This document shows, in pieces, positions 1-11,450 of a stretch of 64,000 nucleotides of DNA. Both the position numbers and the translations under genes were made by a program. The stretch's first letter is position 1, and each line of letters starts with the position of its first letter. The notes under the pieces were generated by a model, which was not told the origin of the DNA, did not search any database, and saw only the letters and a list, made by a program, of their open reading frames with translations. Origin of the DNA: Boesenbergia rotunda (Eukaryota > Streptophyta > Magnoliopsida > Zingiberales > Zingiberaceae); assembly GCA_024364735.1 (NCBI GenBank), contig JAGFNQ010000193.1, positions 235,293 through 299,292 on the forward strand. The letters are read 5' to 3'.

Positions 1-383
1 TGTTCCCTCACGGGCATACCCTCAATCATGGTGGTCGTCATCAAGATCCTCATTGCCTCTTGCCTAGCGGCCCGATTTTGATGTTCGAAGAGTTCTTTGA
101 GATTGAACGTCACATCATAAGTAGTGGAAGAAACCTGATGTTGATGTTATTGCATATTTGACATAGAAGCCAAATTGGGACCCTGTGCCATCTCGTCTGC
201 TTTTATCCACCGCTTAAAACGTTCCTTCTTCACACTAGGCATTTCAGGACAGAACTTGAAAAGTACACATTAAAAGGATTCCTCGACAGTCAAGACAATG
301 TCCATATTTGGTTTCCAATCATTATAGTTAGGGGCAGTAAGTTTGTTTTCTTTTAAAGTCAAAACAAGTGGGTTGAAAGACAT
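1..383 (-). pseudogene. Copia gag N-terminus (element B1), broken
   Basis: Reading the minus strand from an ATG at 381-383 gives MSFNPLVLTLKENKLTAPNY followed by DWKPNMDIVLTVEE. This matches the gag start of the copy at 44182 (MAFNPLAAILKENILTGPNY). A TAA stop follows soon after EESF. Further on, pieces such as FNLKELFEHQNRAARQEAMR are still readable in the same family. Copia gag forms the particle that packages element RNA. The piece is cut by the window edge. Its leader and LTR resume at 14116 after two later insertions, so it cannot make a full protein. Confidence 0.8.
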
Positions 384-402
384 TTTGAAAATACTTGAGA
401 AT

Positions 403-776
403 TGTTGAAGTAATCTATGGTCCGGAGCGACCAAGTGTTTTGATGTTTGGGCAAAGGGTTTAAGTTAGGTTTACCCTTGTGTATTTAATATGTGTATGTT
501 AAGTGTGCAAGGTGCGCAGGTTACACATATGGACTTAGCTGGATGACCTCGGTACGGTGAAGGGTGGCATGGAGACAAACTGGAGGCTTGTGTGCACCCG
601 AGGGATCTTGGAGAGCAAGGATGATGAGCTGAGGGGCGCGGACTTCGAGGCATGCGTAAAGGATGACATGGAGGCAAGCTGGAGGCTTGCATGCATCCGA
701 GAGACTGGAGCCGAAGATGAAGATGGCGCGAAGGCAATAGTCGAGGCTGTTGATGAGGAGTCTGTCGAGTCGTGAG
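403..776 (+). repeat. 5' LTR of S, first part
   Basis: This part matches the start of the 3' LTR at 13433 (TGTTGA, then TGGTCCG, then GTGTATTTAATATGTG). From about 533 to 776 it carries sequence absent from the 3' LTR, with two copies of a GACATGGAGGCAAGCTGGAG-like block at about 568-590 and 664-690. Element A interrupts the LTR at 777. The small ORFs predicted here are not supported as genes. Confidence 0.8.
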
Positions 777-2455
777 TGTAGGGATCTATAGGTAAAAATA
801 TTTAAATTCACAGGGGAAATAAGATCCCTCGAGCGATCCATGCGAAAGAAAAAATCATACAAAGTGATCTACAATTTCTATCTTATAAGAATACCTTTGT
901 CGCGCGTCCTTCGCTTATCCCGCTAATCCTTTGGTTCACCGGATCTCTTGCACGTTCAAGTGTCCATGCCTCTATGCGTATCCACACGAACACGATCTAC
1001 GCCTCGGAGAAGAACCACCTTAGTTATGCTAGCAACTTGGGATGGTTCACAAAGCACAAGAACCTCCACTAGGGAGTTATGGACGAGGAAGAAAGAAGAG
1101 GAAGAGAGATGCACACTCTAGCCTTTGACAAAGGGGGTTATTTATACTCATCTAATAAATACCAAGGGTCTATGTAATAAAACCCAATGAATACCAAGCC
1201 TCTCATCTTAATGTTAATAAAACCCAATGAATAATACCAAGCCTCTTGGTATTCCTTGAGACATTCTATTTATCTAATGAATAGAATATCTCTTATCCTT
1301 CCTCTTAAATAATATTTATTAAACTCTTTAATGAATATTATCCATAATTAAGTGGTTGAGTCTAATCTAGATGAGTTTAACTCAAATTAGACTTAATCCC
1401 ATAATCTAATTGGATTCACTTGAGTTTAACTCAATTAATCCAATTCGAATCAAATCTTAGTTAAACCAAGATCAATTAATCTCCAAAGCATCGTGTCCTT
1501 AGTGTGTGACCCAATAGGTTCTCGTAACGTTGGCAATATTTCTAAACCACTTTATACACATAAGCAATGAGCGGCATCTAGCAATGCATCATTGCTACCC
1601 AAGTAACAAGAAAAGTCGAGATCCGACTAAACCTCCGTGACTATGATAATGTATAACTTTGTCCTTCTATCCTCGATATCTAAATTGACCAATGAGGCAT
1701 AGACCGTGTCATCGTCAGTCAATCTTGTGTTTCTTGATCCCCGAGTAGACTCACTCAAACAAATGAGCTCAATATCTCATATTAACTTATTTGAGCATGA
1801 CCATGCGTTTTAGTAGTCCTACTCGATCAATGAGCCCACAGATATCACTCCCGTCATATGAAAGGGATAGATCCCATCTACATCACTCACATCCCTCCGC
1901 ATACTTTATTACATACCTAGTGATCACCTTTATAGTCCACCCTGTTACGGGTGACGTTTGACGATACCAAAATACATAACTCCTTATGTAGGAAACCGTA
2001 ATGACTTCAGGTCTAAGGACTATTCATACCAATAGTCATATGAGAAAGTTTATGACACTCATATGACAATCTATGAAACTTTCTCATGACGGGTCATTCA
2101 GTACATATTCTTCAATGTATACCCATGTGTCAATTTGATATCACATATCCATGACTTGTGAGCTCAAATTATCAATTGACCTACATGCTAGTCTCCATGC
2201 ATTAATATTGTCCTTGAATAAATACTTGACTAGGAATGGTTTAGAGTAGTGTTCTCTACATCATCTCACTATCGATTCAACCAATCGATATAATGTAAAT
2301 AAGAACCTACTACCCAAGGACATTATTATACTTAGTTATTTGGCACAAATACAAAATAAGTATAATAATCAAAAATGTCTTTATTAATAATATAATATGA
2401 TACAAAATGTCCCTAGTCAATCATCACATAATTGACTCTAGGGCTCCTACTAACA
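777..2455 (-). repeat. 3' LTR of copia element A
   Basis: This is a 1679-bp LTR. On the minus strand it runs from TGTTAGTAGG at 2455 to CCCTACA at 777. A TATA-like motif (GTATAAATAA on the minus strand) lies at about 1137-1147. It keeps a block of roughly 150-200 bp around 1700-1860 that is missing from the other LTR. An imperfect inverted repeat at about 2036-2093 (CATATGAGAAAGTTT against GAAACTTTCTCATG) could form a hairpin. Confidence 0.9.
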
Positions 2456-2470
2456 ATCTCCCACTAGCAC
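2456..2470 (-). other. Polypurine tract of A
   Basis: Next to the 3' LTR the minus strand reads GTGGGAGAT directly before TGTTAG. This is the usual priming site for plus-strand DNA synthesis in LTR retrotransposons. It fixes both the orientation of A and its LTR boundary. Confidence 0.75.
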
Positions 2471-2479
2471 TAGTGTCAA

Positions 2480-2985
2480 TCACTGTAGTATCTAATACTC
2501 AGTGACCTGGTATGACCATCATGCTTCTTTTGTGCCAAAGCATTGGTCAAAGGATCTGCGATGTTAGAATCAGTGTGTACTCTGCATATCCTCACATCTC
2601 CTCTATCGATAATCTCTCTAATAAGATGGAAGCGCCGTAGTATATGTTTGGTCCGCTGATGTGACCGAGATTCCTTAGCCTATGCAATAGCCCCATTGTT
2701 GTCACAATAGAGGTCTATCGGGTCCACAATGCTAGGAATCACACCAAGCTCTGCAATGAACTTCCAGATCCATACAGCCTCTTTTTCCGCCTCAGACGTG
2801 GCAATATACTCGGCCTCTATTGTAGAATATGCGAATGTGTCCTGCTTCGAACTCTTCCAGCTCACAGCGCCACCATTCAGGCAAAACGCATACCCTGATT
2901 GCGATCTAAAATCATCCATGTCTGTTTGGAAGCTTGCATCACTGTAACCCTTTACAGCTAGCTCCTCAGTGCCTCCAAATATCAA
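2480..2985 (-). pseudogene. Copia RNase H domain of A
   Basis: The minus-strand reading contains GYSDASFQTDMDDFRSQSGY, AVSWKSSKQ, STIEAEYIATSEAEKEAVW and LYCDNNGAIA. These are standard copia RNase H blocks with the catalytic D, E and D positions readable. A stop follows GAIA, and the tail continues to the purine tract. RNase H removes the RNA strand during reverse transcription. It is out of frame with the RT segment downstream in coordinates, so it belongs to a broken polyprotein. Confidence 0.85.
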
Positions 2986-3060
2986 GAAATATTCTTTCGT
3001 CCTTCATAAGTACTTAAGAATATTCTTGACAGCTGTCCAGTGACTATCACCTGGATCTGA

Positions 3061-3929
3061 CTAGTACCTGCTCGTCATGCTCAAAGCATACGAGACATCT
3101 GGTCGAGTACAAAGCATGACGTACATGATAGACCCTATAGCGGATGCATAAGGGATCTGATCCATATGGTCTCTCTCCTCTTTATAAGAGGGACCTTGAG
3201 TCTTCGAAAGACTTATACCATGTGACATCGACAGATATCCCTTCTTGAAATTCTGCATGGCAAAACGAATAAGCACTTTGTCAATATTGTACTCTGACTT
3301 TAAGTCAAGCAATCTCTTAGATCTATCTCTATAGATCTTGATGCCTAGGATATAGGCTGCTTCACCTAAGTCTTTCATTGAGAAACAATTCCCTAGCCAC
3401 GTCTTCACAGACTGTAGTGAAGGGATATCATTTCCAATGAGGAGTATGTCATCTACATACAAGATCAGGAAGACAACTGTGCTCCCACTAACCCTCTTGT
3501 AGACACAGGGTTCATCTTCATTCTTGATGAAACCAAACGCTTTGATTGCATCATCGACCGAAGATTCCAGCTTCGAGAAGCTTGCTTTAGTCCATAAATG
3601 GACTTTTGTAATTTACATACCTTTCCAGCATGCTCTGGATCTATAAAACCTCAGGTTGTGACAAGTACACATCCTCGAGTAAATGCCCATTTAGGAATGT
3701 GGTTTTGACATCCATCTGCCAGATCTCGTAGTCATGGTAAGCTGCAATAGCAAGCATGATCCGAATAGACTTAAGCATCGTCACTGGTGAAAAGGTTTCA
3801 TCATAGTCAATACCATGAATTTGTTTAAAACCTTTAGCTACCAATCTCCCTTAATAGGTATGCATGTGTCAGTCTTTCTTCTAAAACCCCTCTTACACCC
3901 AAAGTCCATACTAGGTTAGTGTACATGGA
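3061..3929 (-). pseudogene. Copia reverse transcriptase of A
   Basis: Two minus-strand blocks are clear. The first, at 3641-3844, reads VAKGFKQIHGIDYDETFSPV and then QMDVKTTFLNGHL. The second, at 3061-3462, reads MYVDDILLIGNDIPS, then MKDLGEAAYILGIKI, then PYASAIGSIMYVMLCTRPD. The YVDD catalytic motif is intact. The span 3463-3640 between them is frameshifted. RT copies element RNA into DNA inside cytoplasmic particles. The domain order and YVDD-ILLIG signature place it firmly in Ty1-copia. Confidence 0.88.
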
Positions 3930-4370
3930 TTACATTTCGGATCTCATGGCCTCTAGCCATTTCTCAGAATCTGGGCTCATCACAGCTTCTTGATAGGATG
4001 TAGGCTCATTCAACTCAATAAGCGTAAGGTCATTATGGTCAGACAAGAGAAATGAGTATCTCTCAGGCTGACGACGTATTCTATCAGATCTGCTAAGAGG
4101 TTGATCTACTTGAACAGCTTGTTGTTCCACAACTTCTTGTGCAACAATCTCATGATCGAAAACGTCTTGTGGTGCATGTTCAATGTCTATTAAGGCCTCA
4201 GTACTATCTGTATCTTGAACTTCTTCAAGATGGATTTTACTCCCACTAGTTCTTCTAGAAATAAACTCCTTTTCTAGAAAAACACCATTTCTAGCGACAA
4301 ACACATTGCCTTGTGTGGGATCGTAAAAGTAATATCCCTTTGTTTCCTTGGATATCCTACAAAATAGCAT
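3930..4370 (-). pseudogene. Integrase C-terminus to RT linker of A
   Basis: The open stretch reads FCRISKETKGYYFYDPTQGN, VFVARNGVFLEKEF and, near its end, SDRIRRQPERYSFLL with PDSEKWLEAMRSEM. These are the conserved blocks between the copia integrase core and the RT. The acidic middle (SIEHAPQDVFDHE type) is variable in the family. The segment is open for 146 codons but lacks its own function. Confidence 0.75.
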
Positions 4371-4479
4371 TTATCATATTTGGGTCCTAGTTTATCTGAG
4401 ACTTGACGTCGAACGTAAGTCTCAAACTCCAAATCTTCATAAAAGATATCGTGGGACTCTTTCCAGTCTATATCGTATA

Positions 4480-5426
4480 TGGTGTCTTTGTGACGACCTT
4501 TGATGGAACTCGGTTAAATGTGAAAAGAGTCGTATCTAGAGCGAATCCCTAGAAGGAAGTAGGAAGGTCTGTCTGACTCATCATCGATCGTACCATATCT
4601 AATAGAGTATGATTTCTCCGCTCGGACACACCATTCCATTGTGGTGTTCCAGGTGGAGTGAGTTGGGATATGCTCCCACACTCTACTAGGTCACGAAACT
4701 CTTGGCTAAGGTATTCACCACCTCGATCTGATCGAAGGATCTTAATACTCCTGTCAAGTTGGTTTTGTACTTTACTTTTGAATTCTTTGAACTTTTCAAA
4801 GGATTCCGACTTGTGTTTCATGAGATACACATAGCCGTATCTACTGACATCATCAGTGAAAGTGATGAAGTACTGATAGCCTCCTCTAGCTGCGGCATTG
4901 AAAGGTCCACATACATCAGTATGTATGAGTCCTAACAAGTCTGTCGCTCTTTCATCAGTATGGTCATCTTGCTTAGAAGACAAGACTCACATATCTCATA
5001 TGATTCAAAATCAAATGAGTCTAGTAATCCATCCTTATGGAGATGGGATATACGACGCTCATTTATATGTCCCAAGCGACAATGTCAGAGATACGTTTGG
5101 TTCACATTATTGGATTTGAACCGTTTGGTATTTATGTTATTGATTGGGTTTTCTAGGTCTAGAACATAGAGTCCATTCACAAGTGGTGCATTACAATAAA
5201 ACATGTCATTTAACATTATGGAACAACATTTGTCCTTTATGATAAATGAAAAGTCTTTCTTGTCCAAACAAGATACTGAAATTATGTTCTTAGGTACATA
5301 AAAGCACTCCTGTAGTTCTAAAATAAGCCTAGTGGGCAAAGACAAGGAATAAGTTCCTATAGCTATGCCTACTCGTAGGTCCACTTCGCCCTTCGTCAAT
5401 GATCTAGCTCTTTGAAGGCCCTGCAC
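4480..5426 (-). pseudogene. Protease remnant, pre-integrase and integrase core of A
   Basis: The block at 5085-5426 (QGLQRARSLTKGEVDLRVG, then ECFYVPKNIISVSCLDK) is the copia protease C-terminus and pre-integrase region. The block at 4549-4983 is the integrase core, with LIHTDVCGPF, FTDDVSRYGYVYLM, ILRSDRGGEYLS and PQWNGVSERRN, so the D-D-E residues are present. Upstream of 5426 the family would carry a D-T/S-G protease motif. Here the reading goes almost directly from SSSW to ASHICTNVQG, so the catalytic aspartate appears to have been lost in a small deletion. Stops separate the blocks. Confidence 0.82.
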
Positions 5427-5509
5427 ATTAGTACAAATATGAGACGCACATCCAAGAAGAAGAGATAGATAGATTGACTTCTATAACAAAAATACCTGAG
5501 GCAGAAATC

Positions 5510-6314
5510 TCACTTCTTTTCTTCTTTACTTCCCTCCAGGTAATGTTTGCAGTTCCTCTTCCAATGTCCGATCTCACCACAGTGGAAGCAGGTCCCTTCC
5601 TTAGGCACCTTATCTTTAGCCTTGGATGTAGTAGAGTTGGCCTTGCCTTTGGCTTGGGTCTTACCCTTGCATTTAGGCTTCCATTTGTCTTTGCCCTTTT
5701 GTACCATCAGTACATTACTGGTTTTGGTTTTCTTGAGATTAGGTTCAGCAGTTCTTAACATGCTGAGCATCTCAGGCAAAGGCTTGTCAATTTCATTCAT
5801 GACAAATTGATTGTACCCTTCTGGCAACGATTGCAAGATAAGGATCGTTGTCAATTCATGGCCAAGTAGAAATCCTAGTCTTTCAAGGTTCTCGACATAC
5901 CCAATCATCTTGAGTACGTGAGTTCCTACAGGAGTTCCTTCTTGCATCTTGCATGCAAAAAGGCTTTAGACACCTCAAACTGCTCGTGTCTAGCTTGCCC
6001 TTGATATAGTTGCTTTAGATGCTCAACCATCTCATGTGCATTCATGTTCAAATGTTGCTTCTGAAGCTCAGAGTTCATGGTGGCAAGTATAAGGCATGAT
6101 ACATCAAATGCATCATCCTGATGCTTCTTGTAAGCATCCTTTTCGGCACGGGTAGCAGTAGCGGCGGATGCTTCTGGAAGAGATTGCTCTAGGACGTACA
6201 GTTTTTGTTTTTGTTTGAGGACTATCCTCAAGCTTCTATAAAATTAGCTTCGTTGAGCTTGCCCTTCTCAAGGACGGATCGCATAGAGAGAGTATTTGAC
6301 GTGTTAGATGACAT
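5510..6314 (-). pseudogene. Copia gag of A with zinc knuckle
   Basis: The start is an ATG at 6312-6314 (MSSNTSNTLSMRSVLEKGKL). A frameshift near 6236 leads into RIVLKQKQKLYVLEQSLPEA, and a second shift near 5940 leads into VLKMIGYVENLERLGF. The segment ends with a CCHC zinc knuckle, CFHCGEIGHWKRNC, at about 5536-5577. Gag binds the element RNA and forms particles. About 270 residues would be the intact length, but two frameshifts prevent this. The family resembles abundant rice-type copia gag proteins, and I do not assign a lineage. Confidence 0.85.
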
Positions 6315-7487
6315 GGTGATCTATAACAGTAAAATTATGCAGAAATAAGTATCATATCTAATTCATTTAATTAGGCCTTTAATTAAATGATGCTCCACTA
6401 AATCGTAGAGCTTTGGTTGGGGCTAGTAATGGATGTAGGCAAACACAATTTACCTAGACTTGGTATAATTAGGTAGGTAACATTTTATCAATTACATCTC
6501 ATGCAACTCTTTGAAACAAAGGATCAAGATCCACATTACACATCATCTTGAGTTAGCTTTGGCTAATCGCGAAGACATGGAATAATTGTTCTCTTACCCA
6601 ATTTTCTCAACTTTTGGGATATGCCTCCAAGTTTCTTAATCTAATTGAGGGGACTTAGTTAAGTCGTACCCAAAGTTTAATAGCGGGACATCACAATTGT
6701 CCTCTCGCACTCTATCAAGATAAAATGCGTTGCTTTGCTTTGGCAAACCCAACAACAAATGATCGAGGTAGTTTATGAGTACCAAACTTTGGTAGGCATA
6801 TTGAGTTGACTTAATTAAGATAAACATCTAAGCATGCATCACATACACACACATAGCATATATCAATATATAAGCAGTAAAACGTGACATGGTTATGGCT
6901 TGTATACTACGATCTTCTCAAGCCAATGAGAAGATCGATAGTCAACCTAAGGATAACATCTTCTCCAAGTGCATCCTTCGGTCATCGTGTGTGGTTGGCA
7001 TCCTTCTTGTAACTTCATTCTTCAATGGACACTCCACTGCTCCTTTTGTACATTACAATGTAGGAAAACTCAAGTTACATTCGAGTCTAAATCTATTTTT
7101 ACAACTAGAAAAAATAGAGACAAGGCACGACACGCAGGCCGTATTATGAATTACAACATGCACACACACACATATCTAATCACATTGGGGTTAAGGTCAT
7201 AACCATGCACCATGTCATCAATCAATTACAATAGATTCAGGACATCAATTTTTATTATGATTGTAAAAATGCTCATATGTACCATATGTTATAAAATTTG
7301 TCGAGTACATTCGCATCATAGCACACTTTCATATTTCATATGATGATGCTATAGACTTTTAGTTTAATCAACACAAACTTTTATATCTCGACAAATGTGC
7401 ATACATTATACAATCTATAATAAAATTATATCCTACTTCTATATCACATATAAAAGTTTTCTAAACTTTGTACGATCTTTCGCAAGT
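6315..7487 (-). other. Untranslated leader of A
   Basis: This stretch of about 1.17 kb lies between the primer-binding site and the gag start. It has no coding signature on either strand. It contains short CA repeats near 6845 and 7155. Long leaders of this kind hold packaging signals in LTR retrotransposons, but no specific structure was identified here. Confidence 0.6.
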
Positions 7488-7501
7488 GGCTCTGATACCA
7501 C
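7488..7501 (-). other. Primer-binding site of A
   Basis: On the minus strand the sequence next to the LTR reads TGGTATCAGAGCCA. This is the common plant site complementary to the 3' end of initiator methionine tRNA. It shows that the right-hand LTR is the 5' LTR and that A points to the left. Confidence 0.9.
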
Positions 7502-9050
7502 TGTAGGGATCTATAGGTAAAAATATTTAAAATCGCAGCGGAAATAAGATCCCTCGAGCGGTCCATGCGAAAAAAAACTCATACAAATTAATCTACAATT
7601 CCTATCTTATAAGAATACCTTTGTCGCGTACCCTTCGCTTATCCCGCTAGTCCTTTGATTCACCGAATCTCTTGCACGTTCAAGTGTCTGTGCCTTATGT
7701 GCATCCACACGAACACAATCTACGCCTCGGAGAAGAATCACCTTAGTTGTGCTAGCAACTTAGGATGGTTCACAAAGCACAAGAACCTCCACTAGGGAGT
7801 TATGGACAAGGAGGAAGAAAGAAGAGGAAGAGAGATGCACACTCTAGCCTTTGACAAGGGGGTTATTTATACTCATCTAATGAATACCAAGGGTCTATGT
7901 CCCTTGAGCTCCTCTCATCTTAATGCTAATAAAACCCAATGAATACCAAGCCTCTTGGTATTCCTTGAGACTCTTAATATTCTATTAATCTAATGAATAG
8001 AATGTCTCTTAACCTTCCTCTTAAATAATATTTATTAAACCCTTTAATGAATATTATCCATAATTAAGTGGTTGAGTCTAATCTAGATGAGTGTAACTCA
8101 AATTAGACTCAATCCCATAATCTAATTGGATTCACTTGAGTTTAACTCAATTAATCCAATTCGAATCAAATCTTAGTCAAACCAAGATCAATTAATCTCC
8201 AAAGCATCGTGTCCTTAGTGTGTGACCCAATAGGTTCTCGTAACGTTGGCAATGTGTCTAAACCACTTTAGACACATAAGCAATGAGCGGCATCTAGCAA
8301 TGCATCATTACTACCCAAGTAACAAGAAAAGTCGAGATCCGACTAAACCTCCGTGACTATGATAATGTATAACTTTGTCCTTCTACCCTCGATATCTAGA
8401 TTGACCAATGAAGCATAGATCCCATCTACATTACTCACATCCCTCCGCATATGGAAGGGATAGATCTCATCTACATTACTCACATCCCTCCGCATAATTC
8501 ATTATATATCCAATGATAACCTTTATAGTCCACCCTGTTACGGGTGACGTTTGACGATACCAAAGTACATAACTCCTTATGTAGGGAACCGTAGTGACTT
8601 CAGGTCTAAGGACTATTCATACCAATAGTCATATGAGAAAGTTTATGACACTCATATGACAATTTATGAAACTTTCTCATGACGGGTCATTCAGTACATA
8701 TTCTTTAATGCATTAATATTGTCCATGACTTGATATCACATATCCATGACTTGTGAGCTCAAGTTATCAATTGACCTACATGCTAGTCTTCATGCATTAA
8801 TATTGTCCTTGAATAAATACTTGACTAGGAATGGTTTAGAGTAGTGTTCTCTACATCATCTCACTATCGATTCAACCAATCGATATAATGTAAATAAGAA
8901 CCTACTACCCAAGGACATTATTATACTTAGTTATTTGACACAAATACAAAGTAAGTATAATAACCAAAAATGTATTTATTAATAATATAATATGATACAA
9001 AATGTCCCTAGTTAATCATCACATAATTGGCTCTAGGGCTCCTACTAACA
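7502..9050 (-). repeat. 5' LTR of copia element A
   Basis: This is the 1549-bp partner of 777-2455. It lacks a block found there around 1700-1860. Instead it has a direct duplication of about 44 bp (TAGATCCCATCTACATTACT at 8417 and its near copy at 8461). The TATA-like motif recurs at about 7861-7872 on the minus strand. Many substitutions and indels against the other LTR suggest the insertion is not very recent. Confidence 0.9.
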
Positions 9051-9055
9051 GTGAG

Positions 9056-9702
9056 GGTACGAGTGTTGTGTGTTTGTACTCGGAAAATCCTAGGGTTCAA
9101 GTGCTGAGAAAAGTGTACTCGGGAAGAGAAACCCTAGGTGTGTGAGTTGGGCAGTCGACTGCCATTGGGCCAGTCGACTGATAAAACTCACAGAAGGTTT
9201 GCAGCTCTGGACCAGTCGACTGCTCCCAACTGGTAGGTGGCTGGTGAGTTGGCTGAAAATTCGAACGTTGGGGTTGCAACGGTCGATTTTCAGTGGGACC
9301 AGTCGACTGCCCTAGGAGCAGTCGACTGGTGGCGAGGGTTTCAGCTCGAGTCCTATTTAAAAAGGACTTTGTGGCGGCTGAGATTCTTGATGAAACAAGC
9401 TTGGTTAAGGCTTGTTAGTAGTCTCTAGAGCCCAGGTACTGTCAAAGTGTTGTGGTGAGGTTTCTTCACCCACAAGGAGCGACAAGGGATAGCCGGAGGT
9501 TATCCGGGGAGTGATCCACCGACGGATTCTTGGATTATTCACCCTTATGGGTGGATACCAAGTAAAACCGATTTGTTAGCATTGTTCTTTACATTGTTAG
9601 TTTAGTTTTCTTGTATGTTCCGCTTGAGCAACTAACCGTGTAGGAAGAACGTGTTCGAAAGTTGCTATTCACCCCCCCTCTAGCAACTGGATCGATCCAA
9701 CA
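9056..9702 (+). repeat. 5' LTR of S, second part
   Basis: The LTR resumes after the GTGAG duplication of A and ends ATCCAACA at 9702. It carries several copies of the palindromic decamer CAGTCGACTG (about 9154, 9174, 9212, 9300, 9320). A TATA-like TATTTAAAAAG occurs at about 9352. It aligns with 13550-14110. ORFs predicted here are LTR sequence. Confidence 0.85.
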
Positions 9703-9703
9703 A

Positions 9704-9716
9704 TTGATATCAGAGC
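9704..9716 (+). other. Primer-binding site of S
   Basis: TTGATATCAGAGC directly follows the LTR end. It differs by one base from the plant consensus TTGGTATCAGAGC (initiator methionine tRNA). The position confirms that the left LTR is the 5' LTR. Confidence 0.85.
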
Positions 9717-9776
9717 GAAGGACCGCTCGTGATTGAAATAATCGCCAAGAAGAGCAAAAGCTAGAGCAAAGAACAA

Positions 9777-10620
9777 TGGAAGACAAATTTGGAGATGACA
9801 TCTACACTCCGCCTCCCTACGATCATGAAGACTTCGACTTTTGGAGGGCAAGGATCGAGACTTGATTCGGAATGGAGTGGGAATGTAGAATGATACTTGA
9901 AGAGCCCTTCGAAGCTCTAAAGGACAAGCACGGAAAGAAGCTTAAATATTGGATGCAATGAAAAGGTAACTAGTATTTTGATAAATATTTTGTCTACTAA
10001 TGTCTTAAGCGGTGTAGATATGAGAATGCATATGATCTATGAAAAAGATAGAAGAAATCCATAAAAACCCTACACGAGGTAAATTAGTGGAAGAGCCGGA
10101 GGAAGTGAACTCAATAGCTCAAGAAAAGGAAGTGTCAAGTTCTTCAAATGAAGAGGAATTAAGTGAAAGATATCATCCTCCTCAAGAGAAGAAGAGGAAG
10201 TATCAACGTCAAGGATTGAGGGGGAGGAGAGACCCTCAACGATGCCGGAACAAGAAGAAGCATCCACTTCATCCAAAGTTGGAGAGGAAGTCCAAGGAAA
10301 GAGAACATAACATGCTTTGGTTGCAACAAAAAGGGATACTACAAGGACAAGTGTCCGAAAGGTAAACAGGAGGTAAAATCCAAATCCATTTCAAGTTCTT
10401 TTAAATCTAACGTGGGTTGTAGGATTGGAGAAGCCCAAGAAAAGAAAGGAAGATTAGATGCTTCACGTGTGGTGGCTAGGACACACTACCACACCAAGTG
10501 CCCAAAGAGTGGAGAGCTCAAGAAGATGGAGCACTTGAGAAGATGAGAGAAGAAGGAAAGGAAGAAGCAAAGATCACAGCAAGAAGGGACTACAAGGGTA
10601 AGGGAGGTAATTCCTAACCC
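9777..10620 (+). pseudogene. Copia gag remnant of S with decayed zinc knuckles
   Basis: The reading starts at ATG 9777 with MEDKFGDDIYTPPPYDHEDF and then DFWRARIET before a stop. Copia gag N-termini of this group share the FDFWRARM block. Most of the gag core is missing. From 10039 an acidic and lysine-rich stretch leads to CFGCNKKGYYKDKC at 10313-10354, a CCHC knuckle whose histidine is replaced by tyrosine. A second knuckle begins CFTCGG at 10459 but is interrupted by TAG. The segment is not translatable as a whole. Confidence 0.72.
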
Positions 10621-11450
10621 CAAGTTAAATGTAATTCAATTTCAAGTTCCTCCATGAATGGTAAAAATAGTGTAAATCATTCATCCATGCATGCTAAAAT
10701 TAACGAAAATTGCTTACTTGTGCACAATTTTAGATTTAGATATAATGATAGGACTAGGGTTAACAAGGTAGATCATAATCTTAGGAAAAGCATGCAAACC
10801 TAGGACCTTTGTATCTAAGGATCATGGCATTAATCCCAAGAAGGGAAGGAATATAGCTAGAAATGAGGGTAGATTTAGGAATGTCCAAAGTGGACATATG
10901 GAATCCAAGGTTAAAGGTCTGGAAAGGAAAATCAAGCCTTGAGGGCAAAGCTTGATACATTAGAAAAGACCCTAGAAAGATTCAAGGTTGGATCTAAGGG
11001 TCTAGATATGGTGTTGGGTAGTTTAAAACCCAACTAATAGATCGGGTTTGGGTTACCGGTCTAAGACCTCCAAGGCCAACAAAAAGAAATATGCTAGGAA
11101 GGCATATGATCATGGCAAGAAAGAGAAGTCTAAGGATGGCACGAGGGTGTCATTCAAAAGTAAAAATGATAACTTAACCAAGAAAAGTGTCCAAGGTTAA
11201 GAAGGTCAATTTTGTAAGGCAAGAATCACCGGTGGCACACCGGTGTGGTCTAGTATGGATTGAGTCACCTGGGGAGATGGCTAGGGCTAAGATCTCAAGG
11301 GAGAGCTCTAGGAGTCTTTGGGGTCCATGGTAAATGGATCTCAAGAAATGATTTCTCTAGGGAATCTAGGTGGACTAGGAAATTAGATGAAATGTGCCAA
11401 AAAGAGTTGGAAGACTTCTTAATTCTCGAGAATAGGGAGAAAAGATGAAA
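10621..11450 (+). pseudogene. Gag-pol spacer remnant of S
   Basis: Fragments such as LDTLEKTLERFKVGSKGLD followed by MVLGSLKPN, and later KVNFVRQES, resemble the coiled-coil and linker stretch that follows the zinc knuckles in long SIRE-like copia elements. There are many stops and frameshifts. No protease motif (D-T/S-G) is seen. A few segments remain open only by chance. Confidence 0.5.

Larger units (their letters stand above)
777..9050 (-). mobile_element. Ty1-copia retrotransposon A, near full length but decayed
   Basis: Two LTRs (777-2455 and 7502-9050) bracket a minus-strand internal region. It has a primer-binding site at 7488-7501, then gag, protease remnant, integrase, RT and RNase H in the copia order. 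The 5-bp duplication GTGAG flanks it at 772-776 and 9051-9055. It sits inside the 5' LTR of S and is therefore younger than S. Several frameshifts and stops break the polyprotein, so it is probably not autonomous, although the key integrase residues and the RT YVDD motif can still be read. Confidence 0.92.

Noticed and set aside
471..862. ORFs of 88 and 113 codons on the minus strand
   Set aside because: They span the S LTR and the A LTR boundary at 777 and have no recognisable domain.
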